This document shows positions 1 to 7,760 of a stretch of DNA of 64,000 nucleotides, in pieces. Each line of letters starts with the position of its first letter. Position 1 is the first letter of the stretch. The translations under genes and the position numbers were made by a program. The stretch is from NCBI GenBank assembly GCA_041671045.1, contig JBAZCF010000004.1, positions 62,001-126,000 on the forward strand, read 5' to 3'. Below the pieces are notes generated by a model. It saw only the letters and a list, made by a program, of their open reading frames with translations, did not search any database and was not told the DNA's origin. Source of the stretch: Parachlamydiales bacterium (GTDB lineage Bacteria > Chlamydiota > Chlamydiia > Chlamydiales > JABDDJ01).

Positions 1-666
1 TTCTTTGGGCAAAACCCATGCTTTCCTATTGGAATAGGTAAGCTTTTCTAATCCTGCGAAGTATTTTATTTCCGGAGGTAGGCGTGAGGTTTTCTCTAAA
101 ATGGTATCTAGCTCTTTCGAAATAATTTTACGGATTACATCTTTATTTTTGTCATCTTCCAGATAGTCATGGATCTCTTTTTCAGTTTCGCAGGAGGGAA
201 ATCCTAGGCTTTCGCCATATTTCTCATACCAAACAGACCAAGTTTCAAAGATACCATTCATCTGCAAGACCGTTATTTTTGTAACGCTCTCAGGATTTGA
301 TTCTAAAAAAAATCGGATTTGGTCAGCGTCATCAAGCTCGGGTAAATTTAAGAAGGGATTATCTTTGCGTACTTGCCGCCAGAAGAGAATCAAATCAAAA
401 TTTCTAATTTGGATTTCTGTATTGATATAGGTTTGTGCTTCGTAAATAGAATTTGATGAGAAGAACCTTTGAGTACCGAAAAGGTTCATTTTCATTGACA
501 TGAACAAGCTTGTAAACTTGTTGTCATCTGATTCTTCCTTGGATGCAATTTTGACTAAATATCTAAGGAAATAAGCTTCCTTTTGATTAGTAGTATAGTT
601 TTGGAGTTGTTGCCATTGAATATTAAGATCATTTCCAACGGGTGGCAATTGAGATTGTAAAGACAT
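1..666 (-). CDS. Leucine-rich-repeat protein, N-terminal part (runs off the window)
   Basis: The reading frame is open from the ATG at 664-666 to the window edge, giving 222 codons without a stop, so the 3' end is missing. Most of the visible part is a helical, charged, non-repetitive N-terminal domain with no signal peptide. The last ~30 residues switch to an LRR-like pattern (LPPEIKYFAGLEKLTYS followed by a VLPKE motif), as at the start of the LRR tract in the LRR proteins of amoeba-associated chlamydiae. Such proteins are often host-interaction factors, but function here is inference. An AAGGA ribosome-binding site lies about 10 nt before the ATG and is buried in a hairpin (673-717). The gene is separated from the MNIO operon, same strand, by 149 bp. 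Confidence 0.7.
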   Translation of the reverse strand, partial: MSLQSQLPPVGNDLNIQWQQLQNYTTNQKEAYFLRYLVKIASKEESDDNKFTSLFMSMKMNLFGTQRFFSSNSIYEAQTYINTEIQIRNFDLILFWRQVRKDNPFLNLPELDDADQIRFFLESNPESVTKITVLQMNGIFETWSVWYEKYGESLGFPSCETEKEIHDYLEDDKNKDVIRKIISKELDTILEKTSRLPPEIKYFAGLEKLTYSNRKAWVLPKE

Positions 667-672
667 GATTTC

Positions 673-717
673 CATCCTTGTTTTAAGCCTTTATTAGCTT
701 TGTTAAACACAAGGATG
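673..717 (-). promoter_or_regulatory. Hairpin that would sequester the ribosome-binding site of the LRR gene
   Basis: CATCCTTGT at 673-681 and ACAAGGATG at 709-717 form a perfect 9-bp inverted repeat with a 27-nt AT-rich loop. In the minus-strand transcript the 3' arm carries the AAGGATGG ribosome-binding site of the LRR gene, so the folded RNA would mask it. Whether this controls translation is inference. Confidence 0.35.
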
Positions 718-740
718 AAGGAAATGTAATGAATGCTTCA

Positions 741-754
741 TTGACCTAGATCAA
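741..754. promoter_or_regulatory. FNR/CRP-like palindromic site upstream of the LRR gene
   Basis: TTGACCTAGATCAA differs at one position from the FNR consensus TTGAT-N4-ATCAA. It lies 75-88 bp upstream of the LRR start codon, in a position where a regulator could act on that promoter. A single match by eye can be chance. Confidence 0.3.
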
Positions 755-815
755 GAAATGACGGGGAAGAATACAAAGGTGTTACAAATTTTCTGCTGAT
801 TTTATGTGTGAGGGA

Positions 816-1709
816 TCAAATTGAAATATAGTTTTTTCGTGAGGATGATGGAGGATAGGTTGTCAGCCATTCATTGACAAACCAACGGTGGGTCCATTCT
901 TCAAGTTTCTGCGTTGCAGCATCAGACACATTTTTTGGTTGCTTGCCAAGCCATCCGCAGAGCGCATCAAATGAAATGCCGTCTTTAAATTTACTTAGGA
1001 CGGAAGCTTCGATAGGATCAATTTGTATCCATCCCACGTTGGAGTAGCAATCGCGCCAGAGAATGTAAGCTGTAGGTTCTTTAGGAAGGTTTGGGAAATC
1101 ATTTTCTTCCCAGTATTCAGGTTCCTGCGTCATCATCTCTTTACGGAAGTCGAAGAAGGGGTAGTTCATTTTGTAAATGAAGCAATGGGGTTGAAGGTAA
1201 AGTGTGCGATCTAGGACATGGCCCAATTCATCGAGGGTGAGGGGGTGATAAATAGGAGCTGTAAAGCTAGAGCAATATCCGCAGTCCATTAGCGCAGCAT
1301 TTAGGACAAGTTCTTTATCCGTCTCATGGTAGTGAGACTCTATCCAGAGAGGGAGTTTATCTCCAAGTTGATTGAGAGACCAGTGGTCCGGTACATGGGC
1401 GGTAAGATATGAAAAGCCGATTGTTGCATTGAAATCGGTATAGCCGAAAAGGCGTACAAGAAGGGGAAATGTTTCGTGCAAGATGCCTAGAAGTCTCCAC
1501 CAGTATTGCTGATTATAGATTTCTATGCGTTGATGGGGTTCTAAAGTAAGGCTAGGAAGAATGTAGTGTGCAGCTTCCTGCTCGATTGTGCCTCCTGAAG
1601 GAGTATGGGGATTGATATTATTGTCCATATCGACAGGACGGGCGATGATGCTTCCGAACCAATATTGGAGTTCTTTAAGTTGTTTTGGGGGAGTGGGTTG
1701 TTCTGTCAT
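816..1709 (-). CDS. DUF2063 (BufC-like) partner protein of the MNIO enzyme
   Basis: 297 residues, cytoplasmic, no signal peptide. The N-terminal half matches the DUF2063 'putative DNA-binding' family: the segment near residues 60-90 with RIEIYNQQYWWRLLG, then HETFPLLVRLFG, fits the family's usual R-x-x-Y-R-x-N-Y-x-x-R-L followed by FP-x-L-x-x-L-G. Members are encoded next to DUF692 enzymes and act as their partner, probably recruiting the precursor peptide, rather than as DNA-binding proteins. The start codon overlaps the stop of the DUF692 gene in an ATGA, so the two are translationally coupled. A CGYC pair sits mid-protein. It is the last gene of the operon; substrate recognition is inferred from the family. 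Confidence 0.8.
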   Translation of the reverse strand: MTEQPTPPKQLKELQYWFGSIIARPVDMDNNINPHTPSGGTIEQEAAHYILPSLTLEPHQRIEIYNQQYWWRLLGILHETFPLLVRLFGYTDFNATIGFSYLTAHVPDHWSLNQLGDKLPLWIESHYHETDKELVLNAALMDCGYCSSFTAPIYHPLTLDELGHVLDRTLYLQPHCFIYKMNYPFFDFRKEMMTQEPEYWEENDFPNLPKEPTAYILWRDCYSNVGWIQIDPIEASVLSKFKDGISFDALCGWLGKQPKNVSDAATQKLEEWTHRWFVNEWLTTYPPSSSRKNYISI

Positions 1710-2548
1710 GCAATGGCTGTATAGGTGATTTCTCTTTGGAATTCTTTGGCTTTAAGCGCTTCTTTCCAGGTGTCTTCGAAGGATAGGAAATTGTCATCCC
1801 ATTCTAGGAGCGTTGCTACGCCGCGAGTGCGGGGGTAGACGTGTGCGTAAAGTTTCCATACATCATCGCAAACGTAGTTATCGTGGGTATCTACGATATG
1901 GGTTCCTAAGTCGTTATGCCCTGCAAGATGGATTTGCAGTACCCTTTCCATAGGAATATTGTTGCAGTATTCGTAAGGGTTGTAGTTATGATTGCGGCTG
2001 GACACATAGATATTATTGACGTCGAGCATCATGTAGACATCAGCTTTTTCGACGATAGCGGAGTAGAATTCCCATTCAGGCATAGAGTCGTCATGGAAAG
2101 CGACATAGGAAGATAGATTCTCCAGCGCAAAGGGCAGTTCCAGATAATCTTGTACTATGCGGGCACGCTCTGCGACATAATTTATGACTTCTTGTGTGTA
2201 GGGAAGGGGGAGAAGGTCGTGAAAATGGGCTCCCGGGAGTCTCCCCCAGCAGAGGTGGTCGGAAATCCAAGGTGTTTTTGTTCTGCGGGCGAGACCTTTT
2301 AGTTTTTTGAGGTAGTCAAAATCTAAAGGAGCAGGGTTGCCGATGCCTAAGTTGACGCCGTGTTGTACAACAGGATAATGTTCTAGGATTTTGTCAAGAT
2401 AGTATAGGGGCTTCCCACCTTCCACCATAAAATTTTCACTGATAATTTCAAACCAATCTATAGGTGGAAGATGGGTAAGGATGTCATCGTAATGAGGAAT
2501 TCTCAAACCTACGCCAATGCCTAGGTTTGGGATAGGATACTGCTTCAT
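1706..2548 (-). CDS. DUF692 multinuclear non-heme iron-dependent oxidase (MNIO; BufB/MbnB/TglH family)
   Basis: 280 residues, the usual length for this TIM-barrel family. Family enzymes use two or three iron atoms and oxygen to modify cysteines (or other side chains) of a ribosomally made peptide. The metal-ligand motifs are all visible in order: EIISENFM (about 34-41), QHGVNL (62-67), ISDHLCW (95-101), ENLSSY, MLDVNNIYVSSRNH, QIHLAGH, DTHD and LLEWDDN near the end. It overlaps its upstream precursor gene and its downstream DUF2063 gene by 4 nt (ATGA) each, so all three should be made together. In the bufferin branch the product becomes a copper-binding exported peptide. Assignment to that branch is inferred from the secreted Cys-rich precursor and the DUF2063 partner. 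Confidence 0.9.
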   Translation of the reverse strand: MKQYPIPNLGIGVGLRIPHYDDILTHLPPIDWFEIISENFMVEGGKPLYYLDKILEHYPVVQHGVNLGIGNPAPLDFDYLKKLKGLARRTKTPWISDHLCWGRLPGAHFHDLLPLPYTQEVINYVAERARIVQDYLELPFALENLSSYVAFHDDSMPEWEFYSAIVEKADVYMMLDVNNIYVSSRNHNYNPYEYCNNIPMERVLQIHLAGHNDLGTHIVDTHDNYVCDDVWKLYAHVYPRTRGVATLLEWDDNFLSFEDTWKEALKAKEFQREITYTAIA

Positions 2549-2994
2549 TTCTTTAGGGCACCATTACGTTTTTGGGCCATTTTATCGGCTACAACTTTAA
2601 CTGCCAAGTTTTTGTCAGAGAAGGAGCATTTGCCTGTGCCTTTGCAGTCGCCTTTGCCTGCGCATTCATGCGTATCTGTTTTACAAGCATTGAGGCCTTT
2701 GCAAGCGTTTTGCTTATCGCATCTTTGGCTTGCAACGAGTCTGGCGAGGCGTTTTCCTTCAGGGCTTAGGCTGTTATATTGTTTTACGCCTTCTGGAGTT
2801 AGCTCTAAGAGTAGGTCTTCTTCTGAATAAAGGTGGTAGCCATAGTTACCGCCATCCGCATCTTCCATTTTGTTAAGGGTGGTGTCTGTTGCAGGTTTTT
2901 TCTGCGCAGTTTCTGCAGCGTTTAATGAGGCGCTAGCCATCAGACCTGTTAGCAAGCCTTTTAAAACTAATTTTTTGAAGTGAGTTTTTTGCAT
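2545..2994 (-). CDS. Secreted Cys-rich precursor peptide of the MNIO operon (bufferin-like)
   Basis: 149 residues. A Sec-type signal peptide covers about residues 1-27 (KK, hydrophobic LVLKGLLTGLMASA, NAA cleavage region). A Lys/Asp-rich spacer leads to a core with six cysteines at 92, 98, 104, 111, 117 and 123, spaced x5-x5-x6-x5-x5, in repeats such as ACKGLNAC and CKGTGKC. That regular Cys/Gly/Lys pattern with an exported leader fits precursors modified by DUF692 enzymes, where cysteines become thiooxazoles or related heterocycles. The ATGA overlap with the enzyme gene supports this. Residues 6-27 match the leader of the upstream neighbour (3071-3919) at 12 of 22 positions with no gaps. Which cysteines are modified cannot be read from sequence. 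Confidence 0.8.
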   Translation of the reverse strand: MQKTHFKKLVLKGLLTGLMASASLNAAETAQKKPATDTTLNKMEDADGGNYGYHLYSEEDLLLELTPEGVKQYNSLSPEGKRLARLVASQRCDKQNACKGLNACKTDTHECAGKGDCKGTGKCSFSDKNLAVKVVADKMAQKRNGALKK

Positions 2995-3027
2995 GATAAA
3001 AACCTATTTTGAAATTTTCCCAGAGAA

Positions 3028-3056
3028 AAGCAGCTCCGGGTTTACCGGAACTGCTT
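3028..3056 (-). terminator. Hairpin between the two precursor genes (terminator or attenuator)
   Basis: AAGCAGCTCCGG at 3028-3039 and CCGGAACTGCTT at 3045-3056 form a 12-bp stem with one mismatch and loop GTTTA. On the minus strand it is followed by TTTTCT. It lies directly after the 282-residue precursor gene and before the operon of the second precursor and its enzymes. Partial read-through would give much more of the first product than of the enzymes. Confidence 0.6.
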
Positions 3057-3070
3057 AAAAGAATCATGGA

Positions 3071-3919
3071 TTAGCGTTTGCCGCCACCACCACCGCAACC
3101 ACCGCTGCAACCGGAGCTTCCGCCGCCATGGTAGCTAGTATCAGAGTGGATGATACGGCCTTGTACTGGCTGAGGTTGTGGAGCGCGGTTGTATTGTTGT
3201 TGCTGCTGTTGTTGTTGCTGCTGAGCATTGTATTGCTGTTGCTGCGAAGCATTGTTTCCATAGGCATTATTGATAGGTCTTCTATTTTGAGGATTGTTAG
3301 GATTGTTTGTCATATCCTCGTAATAGACGCCATCGCTTGCGCGAGGAGAGGGAGCGGAAGAGCTTGGATTAGCGTTGTCGCCGTACCAGTTTTTTGTGCC
3401 CATGCGCTGTTGGTAGGCGTTAGCATTGTAGTCATCAGCTAACTCGTCGCTTGGTTTGCCTGGAGCAGGCTTGTTCCATGTGCTAGGAGCTGTGTTTCCT
3501 CTGTTTTGGATATTTTGAGGATTGTTATTGCCTTGTCTTGGGGCTTCGCCTCTGTTTTGGTCGTTTGAAGCACCGTAGGCGTTTGGAGCTGAGAAGTTTG
3601 AATCATCTCCTTGAGCTGATCCTTTGTCTTCAGTCGCAAAGCGATTGTCGAAAGGATGAGCAGAACGGTAAGGAGATGGCTTAGGATCGGTAGCTAGAGA
3701 ATTTTCTGCAGTGTAATTATAACCACGTGCATTGCTGCTGTAGTTAGCATTGGCATTAGTGTTTTTTTGTGTAGGCTTGGTATTCTTTGTAGTTTTTTTT
3801 GTTTGGCTAGGAGTATAGGTGTTGTCATCATAAGCGCCAGCAGCGTTTACTGAAGTGAGGGCTAAAGTTGCACCAGCAACACCCATTAATACCAATTTTT
3901 TGAAATCATATTTCTTCAT
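3071..3919 (-). CDS. Exported Asn/Gln-rich protein with a Gly-Cys tail, second candidate MNIO substrate
   Basis: 282 residues. The signal peptide (about 1-27, ending SVNAA) aligns without gaps to that of the bufferin-like precursor: F at residue 6, then FKKLVL, G at 13, and S-x-NAA. The mature part is low complexity, rich in Asn, Gln, Ser, Pro and Tyr, with a glutamine run near residue 235 encoded by CAA/CAG repeats. The last ~20 residues are HGGGSSGCSGGCGGGGGKR-like, holding the only two cysteines inside a glycine run. I do not recognise a family. The shared leader, same strand and 76-bp spacing suggest it is exported and perhaps modified together with the neighbour. The start has a good AGGAG at 3926-3930; a TATACT at 3939-3944 could be a -10 but would leave a very short leader. 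It could equally be a structural surface protein. Confidence 0.7.
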   Translation of the reverse strand: MKKYDFKKLVLMGVAGATLALTSVNAAGAYDDNTYTPSQTKKTTKNTKPTQKNTNANANYSSNARGYNYTAENSLATDPKPSPYRSAHPFDNRFATEDKGSAQGDDSNFSAPNAYGASNDQNRGEAPRQGNNNPQNIQNRGNTAPSTWNKPAPGKPSDELADDYNANAYQQRMGTKNWYGDNANPSSSAPSPRASDGVYYEDMTNNPNNPQNRRPINNAYGNNASQQQQYNAQQQQQQQQQQYNRAPQPQPVQGRIIHSDTSYHGGGSSGCSGGCGGGGGKR

Positions 3920-4026
3920 AAAGAGCTCCTTGTGGAAAAGTATAAAAGTTAACCAGTAATTTTTTTTTAACAGTAGTTGACCTTATAAGCAAGGTTTTTG
4001 AAATATTTCCTTTGCAGGAGTGAAAA

Positions 4027-4305
4027 ATGCGCTGTTGGAAATGTGGGAATGAAACAGGCGAGAAAGCAGGAAGAGGTTTAGCTTTTAGGGCTGAGTGTCC
4101 TAACTGCAAAATCGATTTGCATTGCTGCCGCCAATGTGTTTATTACAGTCCGGGCAGACCAAATGATTGCGCTGTCCCCGGGACTGAGAAAGTAATGGAT
4201 AGGGAAAAGATGAATTTCTGCGAAGAGTTTACCGGGATGGAGGCGCCGCCGCAGAAACCGAAGATAAGCAAAGAAGACATAGAAAAAAGATTATTTGGAG
4301 ACTAG
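4027..4305 (+). CDS. Small zinc-ribbon protein
   Basis: 92 residues. Four cysteines at the front are arranged CWKC and CPNC (about residues 3-6 and 25-28), the classic treble-clef/zinc-ribbon layout. More cysteines follow in CCRQCVYY, DCAVPG and NFCEEF, so more than one metal site is possible. The tail is charged (KISKEDIEKRLFGD). AGGAG at 4016-4020 supports this ATG. Similar short zinc-ribbon proteins occur widely; no specific role is known to me. It is divergent from the precursor operon, and its 3' end overlaps the convergent next gene by 4 nt. Confidence 0.75.
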   Translation: MRCWKCGNETGEKAGRGLAFRAECPNCKIDLHCCRQCVYYSPGRPNDCAVPGTEKVMDREKMNFCEEFTGMEAPPQKPKISKEDIEKRLFGD

Positions 4306-6518
4306 CCAAGGAAATCTATGCTATTGCGTTTGCCGGAGAATTTAAAAGTTCCTTCATTCATCAGTCCCCATGTCATGATTAGGGCTTTAGCGGGAGAGCG
4401 TAATTCTTCGGCGAATGTAGTGAGGTCGGAGTGTTCAGAGATAAAATCTTTGAAGTTTTCGACATGTTTCTCATTTTGCGAGGTTTGTTTATCCTCAATA
4501 GAATAGTAGTTCTTGGCATTGGTGATTTTATCTTTAGCTACGTTGACGATAGAGTGAGGATTTGTGGATTGGTCAGAGGAAATAGCATCTGCATTAGAGT
4601 ATCCCGTGATAATCTCTAGAATTTGAGAAGCAATTTTTGGGGCTACTGAAGGTGCTATGACTTTTTTAAGTAGGGTTACTAGATTACTGTGAACTTCTTT
4701 GCTAAGGGTAGTTATTTGCTCTTTGGGTAGGGAGGACTCTTCCGAGAGAAGAGGTGAGGTAGAGGCAGCAGTTTCCGAAGTGTTTTTTTTAGGTGTGAAG
4801 CGTGTTTCTAATTGTTCCAATAGTTGATCAGCAAAGGATTCCGCTACGTCGGGAGTTTCACCGTCTTCAATAAGAGATTTTTTTATATTTTCTTTGAGTT
4901 CTGTATTTTCCTTTAGGGGCGCCCCGCTTTGCAATGCGGCGGATAGAATTTCTGCAAGATCAGCGATTTTTGCACGATCGATTATCTTACCTATATAGTT
5001 CTCTTGGTTTGCGGCGAGGATGGCTATAGTGACTTGGCTGGCTTGAGTATAGGCAATGGAACTGGAAACACCAGCGATAAGAATATGTTTTACGAGTTCT
5101 TGGGTGAAATCAGCGGGAGAAAGTTCAGGATAACTGCCGTAGATTTTCTCTACTAAAAGGTAAGGGTTTTGTTTCATGGGATTAGGCATTTTTGAAGGTA
5201 CGTAAGGCTTTATAAAATTATAATCATCAGTATCGAGTTCGAAAAATACATAGGGTTCTTGGTCAGGCGCCTTAGTAGAATCTGTCACCTTAAATGCTTC
5301 TAATAGTTGATAAAATCCGGACTCAATATTCAAGCCTGTTTCGACTTCAACAAAAAGTACTTTCAAGATGGAAGTTTGGATTTCATTCACAAGCGATTTG
5401 ACTGTTGAGTTCTTTCCATTTTCCGGGATTTGAGTGAGGACGGGATCTTCGGAAAATGCTGTTTCGACGACGCTTTTGATTTTTTCTCCACCCTCCGGTG
5501 TCAAAAACTTAGATAGATTTAGTATAAGGCTTACAGTAGCCGCAACATCGGCTTCAGGACTTTCAAAGTGGGTATTATCAGTAGTGTTAGCTGTGGATAT
5601 GAGTTGGATGGCATCTTTTCCGGCGCTTAGCCCTTGCAAGGATAAAAGCTGTACGGTGAGGATATGTGAAAGGTCTGATGCTCGTTGGGCATTCTCCGGG
5701 CCTATCAGTGGTTCTAATGATTTAATCAACTCGGAATTAAAAAGGGTTTTTAAGCCATTCTTCTCTTCGTTTTCGACAGTGAATGTTTCTGTTGGGCTAG
5801 AGTTTTTTGTAGTGGAGAGTTTCTGTTGATCCAAAGCGAAACTTTGCTGATGTAGGTCTTCAGGGTCTTGGGTCAGCTGCAGTGATTTAAAAGCGAGGGC
5901 TCCCAAACCATATTTGGACAGGTATTCCGAATAATTAGCTATTGCGAGCCTTCCGTCGCTGATTTCCTGCATTTGTTTTGCATAATCTTTGTTGATGGAA
6001 GCATACGGATTGACGTAGGGAGCAGTTCCTGGTGGACCGGATGTGCCGGGTGAAGAACCGCCGGGCGCAGCCGGACTACCGGGAGGAGTGTTTCCTCCAG
6101 GAGTACCGGATGCTGGCGGAATAATTATTTTAGATTTGCTTTCACGATAATTTTTGAGGGCCAGAACAGCCATGGAAGCAAATAGCGAGTTGAGCTGTTT
6201 GCTGTTGATGTTATCTAATAATTCTAGTTGTTGAAGCAGCTGTTTAAATTCTTTAGAGACGTCTCCTATAAACTTTTGGTATTCAATATCGGTGAGTTGC
6301 GGTGTCTGAGCGGCAATAGGGGAAGTTGGAGATTTAGAAGTGTTTTTTCCGGATTGTAGGGTGTCGTTAGTAAGAGGAGCGGAAGAAGGTGTAGAAGGAG
6401 GGGAAGAAGGTGTAGAAGGAACGGAAGATGAGGAAGAGGATGGGGTTGTTGCGGCTTCTGAAGGGACGGCATTGCTACCGGTATTTGTAGCGGAGGGTTT
6501 AGTGGGATCAATAGACAT
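4302..6518 (-). CDS. Large Pro/Ser/Thr-rich hypothetical protein (possible secreted effector)
   Basis: 738 residues from the ATG at 6516-6518, chosen over the upstream GTG at 6533 because a GGAG ribosome-binding site overlaps that GTG and sits about 8 nt before the ATG. Residues 1-70 are almost only Ser, Thr, Pro and Ala with PSTPSS-type repeats. A Gly-Pro-rich linker (GTPGGNTPPGSP) lies near residues 140-170, and the rest looks helical. There is no signal peptide and no membrane segment. A disordered Ser/Pro N-terminus before a helical body is common in type III secreted chlamydial proteins, but that is only a resemblance. Apparently monocistronic. Function unknown. Confidence 0.7.
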   Translation of the reverse strand: MSIDPTKPSATNTGSNAVPSEAATTPSSSSSSVPSTPSSPPSTPSSAPLTNDTLQSGKNTSKSPTSPIAAQTPQLTDIEYQKFIGDVSKEFKQLLQQLELLDNINSKQLNSLFASMAVLALKNYRESKSKIIIPPASGTPGGNTPPGSPAAPGGSSPGTSGPPGTAPYVNPYASINKDYAKQMQEISDGRLAIANYSEYLSKYGLGALAFKSLQLTQDPEDLHQQSFALDQQKLSTTKNSSPTETFTVENEEKNGLKTLFNSELIKSLEPLIGPENAQRASDLSHILTVQLLSLQGLSAGKDAIQLISTANTTDNTHFESPEADVAATVSLILNLSKFLTPEGGEKIKSVVETAFSEDPVLTQIPENGKNSTVKSLVNEIQTSILKVLFVEVETGLNIESGFYQLLEAFKVTDSTKAPDQEPYVFFELDTDDYNFIKPYVPSKMPNPMKQNPYLLVEKIYGSYPELSPADFTQELVKHILIAGVSSSIAYTQASQVTIAILAANQENYIGKIIDRAKIADLAEILSAALQSGAPLKENTELKENIKKSLIEDGETPDVAESFADQLLEQLETRFTPKKNTSETAASTSPLLSEESSLPKEQITTLSKEVHSNLVTLLKKVIAPSVAPKIASQILEIITGYSNADAISSDQSTNPHSIVNVAKDKITNAKNYYSIEDKQTSQNEKHVENFKDFISEHSDLTTFAEELRSPAKALIMTWGLMNEGTFKFSGKRNSIDFLG

Positions 6519-6614
6519 ATATATAAGCTCCACTGATTATAATTTTAATTATAACAATTAGAAACTAAATGAACAACAAACGTTTATTGTATTTAATTTG
6601 AACGCAGAGAAGCT

Positions 6615-7143
6615 ATTCCTAGCGAAAAGATATCTACAATACGTTTTGAGAAGAGATTTTTGAACGCAGAGACGCAAAGAACGCAGAGAAGCTTCGCCCC
6701 GCATTAGGCTGTCACTAGCACGATTGTTTCGTACCGACCTCACATCGCCGCGGTCCCCCGTGGGCCCGCGGCGCCGACGTTGACATGCTCGCTTACGCGA
6801 TCACGTCAAGCATTTACATGACACTGGATTTAGTCAGAATTTTTGCAAGATAAACCCAAATTGCACAGCTAATTCTAGTCATGCTATCTAGCATTAAGTT
6901 CACTAACATGTTTCTGCTGTGAAAACCGCGATTCTGTTTTTTTTATGGAGTGTCTAATTATGCTTGACGTGATCGCGTAAGCGAGCATGTCAACGTCGGC
7001 GACGCGGGCCCGCGGGGGACCGCGGCGATGCGAGATCGGTACGAAACAATCGTGCTAGTGACAGCCTAATGCAGGGCGAAGCTTCTCTGCGTTCAAAAAT
7101 CTCTTCTCAAAACGTACTGTAGATAGCTTCTCGCTGGGAGAAG
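6615..7143. repeat. Large inverted-repeat element without coding capacity
   Basis: The left arm 6615-6812 and right arm 6961-7143 are near-identical reverse complements, separated by a ~148-bp AT-rich spacer; weaker matching continues inward (GACACTGGA versus GACACTCCA). The left arm has an extra ~17 bp, a duplication of ACGCAAAGAACGCAGAG-type sequence. The arms are clearly GC-richer than the surroundings and contain smaller palindromes (CGCCGCGG with CCGCGGCG; TTGACATGCTCGC with GCGATCACGTCAA). No supported gene lies within. It occupies almost all of the gap between the 738-residue gene and rsmD. It could be a MITE, a REP-like element or the remnant of two inverted insertion sequences. Confidence 0.85.
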
Positions 7144-7169
7144 TCTCCTTCCTACGTTCATAAACGGTA

Positions 7170-7733
7170 CTACAGTTGTTTGCTAGGTCTTAGAAAGAGC
7201 AGGTAAGATTTGCCGTAAGAGCGGGTATCTTCTAGGGAAAGATGTATCAAAGGTGGAGGAAGTTGTTTTTGGCCGCTCTCCATGATTAGCCATCCTTGGG
7301 GAGAGAGGAGTTGGAATTCATCGATAAGTTGAATGCAGTTTAAAGCTAGAGCCATATGTTCGTAAGGAGGATCAATGTAAATAAGGTCGAATTTGGCTTG
7401 AGTTTTGGCGTAATAGCTTAATGCGGAAAGGGCATTTGATTGCACAACTTTTGCTGTGTTTTCTACTTTTAACAAGGTGATATTTTCCTTGATGCAGAGT
7501 GCAGCTCCTCTATCTTTTTCAACAAAATTTACACTTGCGGCTCCGCGGCTAAGTGCTTCAAACCCCATAGCACCCGAACCTGCACACAGGTCTAAAACAT
7601 GGGTGCCTTCGATATGGTTTTGAAGGATGTTGAATACAGCTGCTCGGACTAGGGCAGATGTTGGGCGTGTTGTAGTTCCTTTAGGAACGGCCAATCGCCT
7701 ATTTTTGAATATTCCGGCTATAATTTGCAGCAT
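7170..7733 (-). CDS. rsmD: 16S rRNA (guanine966-N2)-methyltransferase RsmD
   Basis: 187 residues, the usual RsmD length. The protein methylates N2 of G966 in 16S rRNA using S-adenosylmethionine. The N-terminus (IIAGIFKNRRLAVPKG, then TRPTS with VRAAVFNIL) is typical of the family. The SAM-binding motif LDLCAGSGAMGFEALSRGA is at about 46-64 and the catalytic DPPY motif at about 121-124. It follows the 675-residue exported-protein gene by 27 bp on the same strand. All key motifs are intact. Confidence 0.93.
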   Translation of the reverse strand: MLQIIAGIFKNRRLAVPKGTTTRPTSALVRAAVFNILQNHIEGTHVLDLCAGSGAMGFEALSRGAASVNFVEKDRGAALCIKENITLLKVENTAKVVQSNALSALSYYAKTQAKFDLIYIDPPYEHMALALNCIQLIDEFQLLSPQGWLIMESGQKQLPPPLIHLSLEDTRSYGKSYLLFLRPSKQL

Positions 7734-7760
7734 AGGAGAAAAATATAGCAGAATCCCGCA

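Noticed and set aside
3180..3250. CAA/CAG-type tandem repeats looking like a microsatellite
   Set aside because: They are in frame and encode the glutamine run of the exported protein, so they are part of the gene rather than a separate repeat.
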